A stretch of DNA of 64,000 nucleotides from Siphonodentalium dalli. Lineage: Eukaryota; Mollusca; Scaphopoda; Gadilida; Siphonodentaliidae. This document shows, piece by piece, positions 22,981 to 34,639 of this stretch. The first letter of the stretch is position 1, and each line of letters begins with the position of its first letter. Location: the NCBI GenBank assembly GCA_032622095.1, contig CP136061.1, forward strand, positions 216,906,373 through 216,970,372. The letters are read 5' to 3'. The position numbers and the translations under genes were made by a program. The notes beneath the pieces were generated by a model. It made no database searches. It was not told where the DNA came from and was given only the letters and a program-made list of their open reading frames with translations.

Positions 22981-25900
22981 TCAAGGGAAAAATATCTTTA
23001 TTGGATAAATTTACATATAATACTGAATACATTTTTATGAAAACGGGGATTTAATGCATATTTCACATAGCCACATCTGATTTATTTATAGAGGTAACGT
23101 TTATGTATGCTTGACTTTCAGCGATTTACATGGATGGGACACAATGACTCAATGAGACATAATTTATGGCCCTGGTAGGATCCAACTTCAGTAGATGACA
23201 GGCACTTCGAAAAGGAATGAGATAATTTGCCAAATGACTATTGTTTTGGGGCTAAATAATTTAGATCAAACAAACTGATGTCATAGTGGTATGTTCGGTG
23301 TGTTTCCTATACGGTTACTACTTAGGGGTGACCCCTTCTGTGAAGTAGATGACGAGAAACAAATATTAAGGGTGGTCCCAGCTCGAGATTGCATGCTTGT
23401 TCATGACTTTTGTGAGCTTATATCGTACTCTCAGATGTCTAAGCATTGTGATGGTCAATAATAGTGATAGCGGAGACCTAGACTGAAATTAACAATATTG
23501 ATTGAAATTTAATTCTATTTCAATTTAAAGACACGGTTGGCCTTGGCGGTGGGTATCCTGTGAAAATATTTCCACCCGTCAAAAACCGCCACAAACAGAA
23601 AGAACATCAAAATGTAGATAGACTTTGTCCGTATACAAATAAGAAATATCGCATAAACAGTATGTTATGGTCATTTGTTTGACCATTGTTATGTAAACAA
23701 AAGCATAAAAGTTACCTTTCTGTGTTTGTTTATATTATGATGGTAAACATAAAGAGCGTTCTCTGTTGGTGAATACCTGATATGGAACTAATAAAGAGCG
23801 TTTATGCCATTTGTGTGTGATTAGCCAGTAGCATTGTGCTGTCTTCTGTAACACAATCAGACTCTTGCTTATGTCAAATATAGTAGGTCTTTAATTTATA
23901 ACATGCTGTTTACGCGATGGTCATGGTATATATGAACGGAACTGTATGCGTTTTAATGTTTTTCTGTTTACGGTGTTTGGAACAAATATGAATATTTTCG
24001 ACAATTAAGGCCGCACGTGCCTTTAATTATATATATGTCTCTATGCGAAAAAACTTAATGATCGTTGAGAATTTTATCTGAAATTACTAATCATGCGGCA
24101 CATGCTGACACTATTGTTAGGCATCTGATAGTATATAAACATTTTAATAATTGCCCAGGAGGAATGACATTAGTATGAGGGACGCAAAGGAAAATCCACC
24201 ACAAAGTCATTTAAATCTTGCCATTTCAAAGTTGGATCTTCACATTCTATGACACACATTATTAATGAAAGGTTCTTCATAATTTATTAACTGTACTAGT
24301 TACTTCCCAGTGTGAGTAAACTCATACCTAAATATTCATTACAACATTGAATCTAGATTTCAAATATAGAGTCGACGTTCACCCAGACTGGTTACTTCCC
24401 TATCTCAACAGCAAAAACTTTGTACTGGTGGAATATATCATTCTTGATGGGCATAGATACATAGATATTCATGGCATGGTCTGAGAAAATGCTACTAGAT
24501 TAAACATTTATACGATTGCCTCATTAGTCATGTACATGTATAACAAGAAGGTCGTGACAGTTCAACTAAGTTGGCCTGGAATTATTATATTTAGCATACA
24601 TATTATTCCAATCCCAATGTGTCAAGTCGACAATAGCAAGAACGCAGGGCTATATTTAATAATTTTTCCACAAATATCCACTCGTTAATATATATGCTAG
24701 CCATGCTTGTCAAGCTCCGGCTTAATGCTTAAGGTTTAAATCGAGAACACAGTGTTAAAATCATGAATTATTTAATATGTGAGAATGCTAAAACTAATCA
24801 CCATGCATTATAATTATTATATTTAACTTGATGTGTCCATCACATGAAACAGAATTCATACACACAGATGGAAAGTTGGCCCAGAAGCATATCCTCTCAC
24901 CAGTCACTGCATGAACTCTGCAGTGTGCCGAGACCAAGTGGGATTGGGAGATGTTCTTCTTTTCCTTCACTCAACAAGAAGATAAACGACTCACTTTGTT
25001 AGTCACCAATTCATTGGGCTTTACATGTTTGTTACATCTGTGTGTTGACTGCTCTGTAGATGGCTAGAATTGAATTTTGACCTGAGTCACATTCACAGTG
25101 AGTGGGTGAGGCTGAGCCTGAAGTCGTTGATAACTAAATTTACTAATCTGTAATTACTAAATTGACTAATACAATCCTAATATTATTAGATTAGAAGGCC
25201 ACATGACCGCTTTCACTGGATACTGCTTCCACAAGTTCCAGCTACGTGCTACGTTCAACGGTTCATGACTGAACTATACTGTCTATACTGAGTAAATAAG
25301 TAAATCAGTCAGCTCTAAAATGTCCATTTTCTGATTTCCTTGACCCAAGTTGAGGCTTGACCTGACAGTGTTTGATATATTAACAATTAAATTTACTATT
25401 TAGAGAAGTAGTTAGTTAGTAGACTGAACAATTTGCCGCTTGCAGTTGCAACTCTAAGTTTAAGTCTAAGTCTAACCAGTCCAGGTGAAAACAGACTTAA
25501 AATTGAACAATAACAGAACAAGTCAAATCGCCGTGGTGATCAGTCTGCACAGACCAGTCCACATTTCACCCCAGTGACCTTCATTTTCATATTTTTGTCA
25601 GTCACAGATTCGTCATTGAGTTTCTTTCCGAATGACTGATTTTCACTTTTAAACTTCCAAGTTCAAAACAAGTTCTAGTGTTGTTGTTCTTATTCTTCTT
25701 TTGACTGCTTTGACTCTAAAGTCATTCCAGTAATGGGCTCGTTGTGCTATCTTCGCTTGTGCTTTATCGTTTGTTCTTAACGCTTACGTGCTGTGATACC
25801 GTTGTACATTTAAAATACGAGCGATAACAATAACAAGCAATTCAATTTCAAATTTCGCAAATAAGAGAGCGCCATCATTTTGTAAAGAAATTACGTCATC

Positions 25901-26258
25901 ATTTCCAACGTTGCTATGGCCTGCCAGGTGACGTAATATTCAAACTTTAACGGTACGGAATCTGGCGAGGTTTGCCGAATGCTATGCGCCCGTGTCAGCT
26001 AAATCCACATTAAGCATTTAATTTTGAATAAGGTTGATTTTGTGTTTCAAATTTAATAGTGTTGCTATGGGGAGGCTGATCGTAGAAGAAAAATAAATTC
26101 GTTTTATTAATTTGTCAATTCTATTCCAACATGGCGGCCACCATAGGTCTGAATCGCCCGGATGTAAAAACAATTTTTTCATGTTGATGGGGTATAGAAA
26201 TTACTGACGTCACATACGCAATACCGTAAAACAACCCTTTTGGGTTGTGATGAATATG
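22981..26258. other. Long intergenic stretch with few features
   Basis: About 3.3 kb with no convincing exon or repeat. Two CRE-like sites in inverted orientation, TTACGTCATC (25892) and GTGACGTAAT (25928), and a CAACATGGCGGCCACC (about 26128) give weak promoter-like hints near 25.9-26.15 kb. No gene could be attached to them. Confidence 0.4.
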
Positions 26259-26684
26259 ATCAGGTCAGGGAGAACCCAAAATTGATGTACTAAACCTCGA
26301 TTTGTGTAAAAAACCTAGATCGAGGTTTTTCAAGACCATATGACCACTGGTGATATAGTGTGGAGTATTTCATCTTACACTTATGGGAGGCGAAATTCAC
26401 ATTTAATAATTAATTGTGCTTGATTGCGCTTAAGCACAATTAATTATTAAATGTGAACTTGCCCTCCCATAGCCTCATAGGTGTTAAACGAAATACTCCA
26501 CATTATAGTTATACCACTTACACTATAATACTTCCATTAGTATCATATTTGGTTTAGAGTGTTTCCCCTTATATCATGAGTGTATGTTTTGACCAGTGGT
26601 CACATGGTCTAGAAGAACCTCGATCTAGGTTTTTTACACAAATCGACGTTTAGTACATCAATTTTGGGTTCTCCCTGACCTGAT
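26259..26684. mobile_element. Fold-back element with CTTAAG-core centre
   Basis: The arms begin ATCAGGTCAGGGAGAACCC and run about 180 bp. They include a GTGTAAAAAACCTAGATCGA block mirrored at 26622-26645. The centre is an A/T palindrome containing GCGCTTAAGCAC, with AATTAATTATTAAATGTGAA on its right side. The same ATTATTAAATGTGAA border occurs beside the array at 49.6-49.8 kb. Confidence 0.75.
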
Positions 26685-27309
26685 GATGTTCTGAATTCGT
26701 TCGAAATTTCAAAACGATCGGGTAAATAACATAGGAGATACAGGGTATTGAATGAGGGGGAACCAACTTCTTCTTTTATTTGTTTGTTTTTCTCTGGAGT
26801 TGTCAAACCATCGATCTATACAATATACGTCGATGGTCAAATTAACACCTCAACTCAGCCGGTCATTTCATGAAATGAGCGCCTTCAAAATACCACCGGA
26901 AGTGCCCCGCAACACCTTGTCCTTGAACATGGCACGGAACTATTTTTTATAGTTCCAGTTGACATTGAGATGTTAAGAGTCATTGTTTATCTGCTTATTT
27001 ATGATAAGTTCTTTATATAAAGTATCCAAATTAATTTTCATTCTAATTTTATTGTAAAAAGTGGTATTAAGCTGTTGTCGGTAATCTTCGACTGCGGAAT
27101 AATATTAAAAATATAACAATTCGGAACGATAGTTATTTCGCACCAAACACATTTTTGTTTCTTATAAAATTTTAAGGTACTCAATCCGATCAGACGGTCG
27201 TCATACCATCAAGATACAACAACAACATTTCTTCAAAATACGCTTTAGTTGTTTAGTTATATACAATTATATGTGAATTTAAGTATCATCTCACTCTGGG
27301 TCAAATTGT

Positions 27310-27850
27310 GTCCGTGACGGAATCACCAAAAAAGTGCCATCAATATGAGGGTAGGTCCGTACTATTGAAGAACCCTGCTCATTCAGCCAAGCTGACCACG
27401 AAAAAGTTCTCAATGAGCAAAGTAGATACATTATACTTGCAGAAAAAAAGCCGCATTGTCACACACTTGTGTGTATATTACTAGTTAACTCGGTTTGTTC
27501 GCCGTGACGGAATCACACAACGGGCGTGACGGAATCACCGTGCGATTTTTTTAGGTAGGCCCTATAGTTTTTTGTGTAACAAGTGCGGACATTGTCATAA
27601 AAGCATAAAACTTGGCACATGTGTATATTAGGTCCCACGTATTATTTTCAGATATGGGGGCAATCACGAAAATACTTTCCATGGCAACGGTTGCTATGCG
27701 ACTGTTTTTACCTTAGAAACTGGTTATTGGTAGGGGTTATAAACCGTCATTTTACTAAAATATATGTGCAAAAAGGGGATACTATGGTAATTGAGGCAGA
27801 TTGTGATATGGGAAATGTGACAAAAATAACATTTCCACACATGCCTCACT
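27310..27850. repeat. Segment with repeated CGTGACGGAATCAC motif
   Basis: CGTGACGGAATCAC occurs near 27313, 27502 and 27521. It may be the flank of the insertion that split copy D. No inverted end was found and no gene is evident. Confidence 0.45.
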
Positions 27851-27854
27851 ATTA

Positions 27855-28992
27855 TGGCAAGCCGTTTTCACATTTTTGATTGATTTAGACTTAAGTCCAA
27901 TTATTTGGACTTAAGTCCAAATAATTGGACTTAAGTCCAAATGAATTGGACTTAAGTCCAAATGAATTGGACTTAAGTCCAATTAGCGAATTGATTTGGA
28001 CTTAAGTCCAAATCAATTGGACTTAAGTCCAATTATTTGGACTTAAGTCCAATTATTGGACTTAAGTCCAAATAATTGGACTTAAGTCCAAATAATTGGA
28101 CTTAAGTCCAATAATTGGACTTAAGTCCAATTATTTGGACTTAAGTCCAATTATTTGGACTTAAGTCCAATTAGTGAATTGATTTGGACTTAAGTCCAAT
28201 TCATTTGGAGTTAAGTCCAATTCATCTGGTTTGAAACGATAGTCCCCTTCTTTGTAATGGTATATTCCTGCAAGTTTTGATTGACAGTCAAACTCCGTAC
28301 TAACCAGGGCATTCCTGACTCCAAGACTAACTCCGTACGTCCCCTTTGCCACGTGGCTTGTTTTCGGCATGCCGAGATTGAAAATGTTTCAAAACCGAAT
28401 TGGCATCTTAATAAATGCTAACTGCATGCATGAATGAAGTAAAATTAATTCACGACTTGATTCAATTGTTATTTGACAGCATGTAGTGTAGGCTACACGC
28501 AGTTTCGTTTATAGCATTTACTGGATCTGGTCCACATCGAGCTGATTCATTATATATGTTGAGAAAGGTAACAATTAACAAGATCAACAAGAATTAGACC
28601 CAAATGTAAACGGCCATTTTCCAACAACTCCGCCCTATGAGCAAAACCAGACCTGCTTAATATCTGATGGGGGTGTTTCTTATACAGATGAATTGGACTT
28701 AAGTCCAAATGAATTGTACTTAAGTCCAAATACCACATAATTGTGAATTCGGCGAGGAATTGGACTTAAGTCCAAATAGATGAAAATATCGGTATTTGGA
28801 CTTAAGTCCAAATCAATTGGACTTAAGTCCAATTCCTCGCCGAATTCACAATTATGTGGTATTTGGACTTAAGTCCAATTCGCTATTTGGACTTAAGTCC
28901 AATTATTTGGACTTAAGTCCAATTATTTGGACTTAAGTCCAAATAATTGGACTTAAGTCTAAATCAATCGAAAATGTGAAAACGGCTTGCCA
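27855..28992. mobile_element. Palindrome-array element (TTGGACTTAAGTCCAA)
   Basis: This 1138-bp element has ends TGGCAAGCCGTTTTCACA and the complement, with TA on both sides (27853-27854 and 28993-28994). Each end region consists of many copies of the perfect 16-bp palindrome TTGGACTTAAGTCCAA, about 25 in all, with spacers of 0-14 bases and only a few variants. A unique middle segment (about 28225-28685) separates a left array and a right array. Within the right array, AATTGTGAATTCGGCGAGG at 28740 is mirrored at 28830. The ORFs at 28161-28738 merely translate the repeat (LDLSP, LDLTP). Confidence 0.85.
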
Positions 28993-29460
28993 TACACTAT
29001 TAACCTAGAATGACCATTGAGCTGAGCTTGAAAATGATATGTTGACCAAGTTCATGCATTTGACCTTATTTGGCAAAATATGAAAATATGCGTTGACTGC
29101 ACATGCGCGCATCATTGATCCACAGTCACACAATATCTGGTGTTTAAGAGATTGTATAGTGAGGGCAATGACCATTCGGAAATATATTCATTGGATAGTA
29201 ATAATGAAATACAGAAGAAGCAACAACATTCCCCGATGACATGCTTATGATGCAAATACCCATTATCGGTATCCATGGCCGCTTTTTCGTGGAATTCATG
29301 ATTATCACTAAAAGTATAACTAAATTTGACCCTATTACCAATTGATTTTAGAGTTATCCATCTTCGTCCGCAATTTTTTCCGAGACCCTCTGGTTGACCA
29401 CGTGTACGTGTGTTTCTGGGCCACATATTATTACACATCTCGAGAAATAACATTTATTTA

Positions 29461-30949
29461 ATATATAAGTCTTAAAATACTATGGATATTTGCCAGCATT
29501 ATACAAATTTATGAGAGCTATAGGTAGCTTACTGGCAATTTGTGATTTAGGCTAATTTGGTAACAAAAGAAGAATACTACATGGATGTTTGAGACCGGGA
29601 AATTATTAACTCCTCCCAATGTCCATAAATTGGCGACAATGTTGGGGTAAATCTAAAATAGCTACTCTGCTTTTGACTATTCGGAGATTGAGACGTTCTT
29701 ATACCACTATAATTATGGAGTCAGCTGTGTTTAATATGTAACCACCATTACCACCTGTGTATGTACTATCATGATGAAATTACTTCAGGCATAGACTTTT
29801 CCCAATGTGATATCTTGATTTCCTTCAAAAGTTTCTGGAAGTTTAGAAATTGATTCAGAGTCATTTGCAACGTTCCATTTCAATATCATTCTCTGACAAT
29901 TCATTATATCACTATACTTTGATATAAAGTATAAAATCGTGAACCAACACATGCATCGTATACTGCGTTCATGTTGAAGTACATGTTGAAGTTGTTTCAT
30001 TTTTATAAAAACCGCTGACCGTCAGCGGTCATAATTCTAAAGTGTAGGCGGCGGCGCGAATTAGTCGAACAAGTTTCGTTGTAAAGGGAGCAACAAATAA
30101 ATGAAGGGCCAGGTAGCCACAATTCGTGGTCCCCCTACTTTCTACGCAATGTTTTTTACCCATTTCCATCAAAATACATGGCCAGACTCCCAAAAATAAA
30201 TATTCGACCAAATTCCATACCGCTGTTTTTAAATATATTTCTCATGGCTCATATGACACTGGCACTGTCGGACTAGAACAATTAGTTGCCATTTGAGTAA
30301 CTAACTGGTTTATTTGAGTAACTAACCAAGTGAGTTACAATCTGCCTCCATTTCGTCACATCAGAGGATAATGTTCCAGATATATGTAAAACAAATCGAC
30401 ATTTTTTACCAAATTTGGTTGCCATTTTGCAAGGCATCTCGAGAAATATGGTTAATAATTTCTCAGTGCAAGAAAATCAAGAGAGTTCAAGACAAGAAAC
30501 ACTTTTACCAAAGATATTTGTTTTTCTTGAAAATATGGTCTGGACATGAACAATATATTTTGTCAAGTTAGTGTTACCCCCCCCCCCCCCCCCCCCAATA
30601 TTTCTGGTAAAGTAAGTAATTACAATAGTCACAATTAACACATTAATCAGAAATATTAGTAGTCAATATTTAGAGGGTAGATTAGCCATTATTATTCATC
30701 AACCACAACTGCTAAGCTACTATGTTTTAATATTTTGGCCGCCATTTCGGTGGCTATTTTAACCCAACAGTGATAATGTTTATTATATAGAGGTGTGATA
30801 TTTATAGGTAATGGCATGCATCACTTACATCGACCAGTTCTGTTCATTTCTTGTTGAAATATGAATAGAGTCCAAATGACGATTGTTGTGACATTTTGTA
30901 CCGCATTCTGTAAAATTAACTTTTTGAGGGGTACGAAGGGACTGGGACT
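29461..30949. other. Intergenic DNA with a poly-C tract and a small palindrome
   Basis: ACCGCTGACCGTCAGCGGT (30010-30028) is a 9-bp-arm palindrome. An uninterrupted C run of about 19 bases occurs near 30578-30596. No gene was recognised. Confidence 0.5.
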
Positions 30950-30953
30950 TTAA

Positions 30954-31536
30954 AGGGGTACTGTACGCCATTTTCATTAAATTTCCGGTGACAACAACGA
31001 TCTAATATCGATAATATATAGAAACATAAGTAATTTGAGTCGAAGATGTATTCTGTAAACGCTCAGGTTAATAGGCTATCTTAAAATTTAATAATTTAAA
31101 AGTTAATAATTTGATATAAATTGAATTTATGACTGGAGCCATAAAATGGCGTTAATTAAATTACGAATTACCGTAATCAAAAATAGTAATTGAGGGATAC
31201 TGGATTTTTAAACCGAGCGCACACACGATTGCTTAAAATATTATGATGATACGGGGAGAACACTCAAGCCACTCACTGACTAGCGACGATACAATAACTT
31301 AAATGATTATATGGGACTAGTATGCATATAATATAACTTTTATTTGATTCATTTGGTTGAAAACTTTACAAAAATTACTCGACAACGACAATTTGTATTT
31401 TTGCATTCCTGTAAATTTGTCATCCGTAACATGACTTCGTACTCAACAGACTTTCAAATAATGGAAAAATTGTTACCTTATTCTCCGACTCGGAGACTAT
31501 AGAAACCAACAACAACATTTGGCGTACAGTACCCCT
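30954..31536. mobile_element. TTAA-flanked MITE (AGGGGTACTGTACGCCA ends)
   Basis: This 583-bp element has near-perfect ends AGGGGTACTGTACGCCA and TTGGCGTACAGTACCCCT, with TTAA at 30950-30953 and 31537-31540. It has no coding capacity. Kolobok-like by target site and end bases (inference). Confidence 0.82.
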
Positions 31537-31599
31537 TTAATAATGTCAGAAATCATTGCTACACTGATCAGTTAACATGAAACATAAACAATAAATCCA

Positions 31600-31740
31600 A
31601 TATTCTCCGCCTCGTCTGCCATATTTGACGCCATCTTGTCTGGTGTATACACGGCCACTTTTTATGTTAAAATTGCTCAATAGATGAGCGACATAATAAG
31701 AAAGAAAATTACTGGGGTGACGTTAAGTCCTATATGAGGC
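31600..31740. repeat. Solo terminal fragment related to fold-back element B
   Basis: GACGCCATCTTGTCTGG, CGGCCACTTTTT, AAGAAAATTA and GGGGTGACGTTAAGTCCT follow in the same order as at 37503-37610, the right end of element B. Confidence 0.65.
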
Positions 31741-31985
31741 CCCACCCCCTTTTTCGTACGCCGTATTCCATGCCCTGTTATGAGGTACGCCGTATTCCGG
31801 CCCCTCTGTTATATAGGAGGTATTCGGTATTCCAAAAATACCGGTATTCGTACGCCGACCTTCCAAAAAATGAAGTTTTCATATCTTTGTTATGTATTCC
31901 ATATGGCTGTTAACTGGTATTCTGTATTCCACCCTCTGTGTTAAGTGGTATTCCGTATTCCATGGTGGCTGGGGGTGGGGGCCAC
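31740..31985. repeat. GTATTCC-rich degenerate repeat
   Basis: Variants of GGTATTCCGTATTCC and GTACGCCGTATTCC recur at least eight times. The region resembles the motif-array portion of other elements, but no inverted partner was found. Confidence 0.55.
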
Positions 31986-32079
31986 CTATATATGTTACAG
32001 GGGCACCGTATGTATACACCAGGCAATCAGTTCCCGAACAAATAGCAAATGTTCGAAGATTTAGGGGAGGGGTCAAACT

Positions 32080-32380
32080 ACCCATTCTTATCTAAAAATT
32101 CTGCAGAAATCGGCTTCTTAAGTTGGATTTCTATGTTTAGTATATTTCTAAGAATGACCATAGTAAATTTCAATGACGGACGCGAAAGATCGAATAAAAG
32201 TGATTTTTAGGTTTTGAGGGTTTCCTTTTAGGGTTTGAGGGTATCTGTCAAAAGACCCCTTCTTATCTGAAAATGCTGCAAAAACATCTCTTAAGTTATG
32301 TTTTTATGACCAGCGTGATACCTAGACATGTTTACAGCATATTTCATGCTAGTATTCGAAAGTTCGTTTTAAAGTGATTT
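32080..32380. repeat. Diverged direct repeat
   Basis: CTTATCTAAAAATTCTGCAG..CTTAAGTTGGATTTCTATG near 32085-32135 recurs in diverged form as CTTATCTGAAAATGCTGCA..CTTAAGTTATGTTTTTATG near 32262-32312. Confidence 0.45.
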
Positions 32381-32660
32381 ATGTGGGTTTTGGTGAGCAC
32401 CGGGCCGGAACTTAAAGACACATGAATATAAAAATGTATTGATATCATGCTAAGCTGGAAAATGTCCATGATTGTGTTGCATGCCCGAATTCATTTTTTG
32501 GTCCGACTGTTCAGAACACTATATAAAGACGTCAATCATTGGGTTCAACTTGCGTTGCAGTGGCCGATAAATCAGTCAGATTGATTGATCTGTTTTAATG
32601 ATGTGTACTTTAAAAATATATTTAACAACATATAGTCCAGGAGATATTGGTCGACCTCTG

Positions 32661-32689
32661 CACCCCCCCCCCCCCCCCCCCCCCCCCCC
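32661..32689. repeat. Poly-C tract at left end of fold-back B
   Basis: About 29 uninterrupted C bases. The right arm has the complementary G runs at about 37614-37643, interrupted by GTGCAGAAG. Confidence 0.8.
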
Positions 32690-34639
32690 ACTGTAGGACT
32701 TAACTTCACCCCACTAATTTTCTTCCTTAAGGTCTCCTCTAATTTTTTTCACTTGTTAACAAGAAAAAAAAGTGGCGCAGAGACTCCAGACAAGATGGCG
32801 TCCATCATGGCGGCCATTGTTTTTAAATGCACCAGGTCTCTTTGATCGCCATTATAGTAAAGATGATAGCACACGCGGTCCTGTTTTCCGGTCGATTCGT
32901 TATGCTAATATACAACCCTTACAAATTAGCCAAAAATCCGACACCAGAATCCAATATGGCGGTCAAGATGGCAGCCGAAATGTGAAAATATGCTATTTTT
33001 CTGTCATGATACCACATTTCGTTTGTCTCTGTGGGAAAATGTTAGAATTTTTGCGTCATGTTATACATTTATCATATAGAGGAGTCATTGGCGAACACAT
33101 GGGGACCATAATATGCATTCATTGCGGGATATTTTTGTCCGATATCACGTTTTCCCAAATGCCGTTATAATAGGTCAAAGCCGAATCTCCGTTAATAACG
33201 CGATGTTATGTTTCGAATCAATGAATGTTATTGCTATTATAACAACACCCATGCATATATATTTGCAGGAGATACTCGAGCTAGGATTCCTCTTATACCT
33301 GAGTTGATGAATATTTACCCAAATCCAAGATGGCGGCCAAAATGGCCACAAGAAATTAAAAATCGCCGAAAATCGCTGATTTTAACATCAGTGAGCATTA
33401 TTGTCATGACAACTCCACACCTGCTTACTATTGTAAGTTGGTAACACTTAGGCGAAGAAGGTTCCTTGTACCATATCCAAATAAAAGGCCCCCCAAATCC
33501 AAAATGGCGCCCACAATGGCTGACAGATTTTGGAAATCACCGAAATTCCCTCATATTCACATCATTGGGCATTATTGTCGAGACAACTCCATCCATGCGT
33601 ACAGTTGAGTTGGAAATACTGAGGTGAAGTAATTACCTTACATCTCATGCAAGAAATGGTTTTCCAAATCGAAGATGGCGGCCAAAATGGCGACCGAAAT
33701 TTGAAAACACGCCTACATTCCTTTACTTTCTTAGGATGGGCGTTATTGTTTCGCGATTTCTACCCACCATTACATGTTGATATGTATGAATTATTCATTA
33801 GGGTTTGGCAAGTGATACTCACAGTCAATATGGCGGCCAAACTGGCGGGCAGAAATTGAAAAGAAGCCGATATTATCACATACTAATTTCAACTTTTTGT
33901 CATAATATTGATTTGTATAAACGAAACGGTACATAATATAAGCCATCTATTAGTTCCAATGTAAGTCGTAGCCTTTTGGAAGGATGAAAACCCACAATCG
34001 CGATGTGGCATTTCAAAATCGATTCTCCACCAAGGGCTCATACTGGCCGTAACCGTATATAGGTGCGCCGAATAGTCATATTATGACTTCCAAGAATCAA
34101 AACAACAGTACCTGAGCTTATTCTGAATTGCCACATTCAGCATTATCTAGACTCGTTTCCGTCTCTTCGTCAGATTAATCTATCCCACGAACAACAACAG
34201 TTCACTACTCTTCTTTGTAGAAGGGTGCCACTAATCGGAATGTTTCAAACAATACATATGCCGGTGTCCAGCTCACGTGTATGTTTCGAAAGCTTGGAAT
34301 TCTTAGCGAGCTTCATTCGTGGTATAGCTTATGGTATAATTTATATGCGTCATCTTGTGGGATACACTATAAAGGTATTCGGTCGATGCGTATACTAGCT
34401 TTCAGAAGGACATATCTATCTGCGTATTGTCAGCTTTGGTGACCTAATGGGGATAACAACGTGTACACATGGTGATCTTCCCAAACAGCCACTTCTCAAT
34501 ATATGGTTCATCAATTCACATACTCATCTAATGCACTGACGTACCCGGACAACTTCTGTATATGGCTTCGAATGTTGAAAGCCCGACATTTGACGGATGC
34601 ATTTCTGCTAAGGCGTAGAAGACCATAATGCATAATATA

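Larger units (their letters stand above)
27176..29460. mobile_element. Family T MITE, copy D, split by later insertions
   Basis: The left part (27172-27290) starts TTAAGGTACTCAATCCGATC and shares AACATTTCTTCAAAATACGC with copy E at 49.9 kb. The right part (about 29338-29460) shares TTTTAGAGTTATCCATCTT, GCAATTTTTTCC and TCGAGAAATAA with the second half of copy E. The ~2 kb between them, including the palindrome element at 27855-28992, was probably inserted later. Confidence 0.55.

Noticed and set aside
28161-28738. Frames encoding LDLSP-like repeats
   Set aside because: Direct translation of the TTGGACTTAAGTCCAA array.
27855-28992. CRISPR array
   Set aside because: Regular short repeats are present, but they are palindromic, directly adjacent or separated by 0-14 bases of A/T-rich non-unique spacer, in animal DNA and inside an inverted-repeat element.
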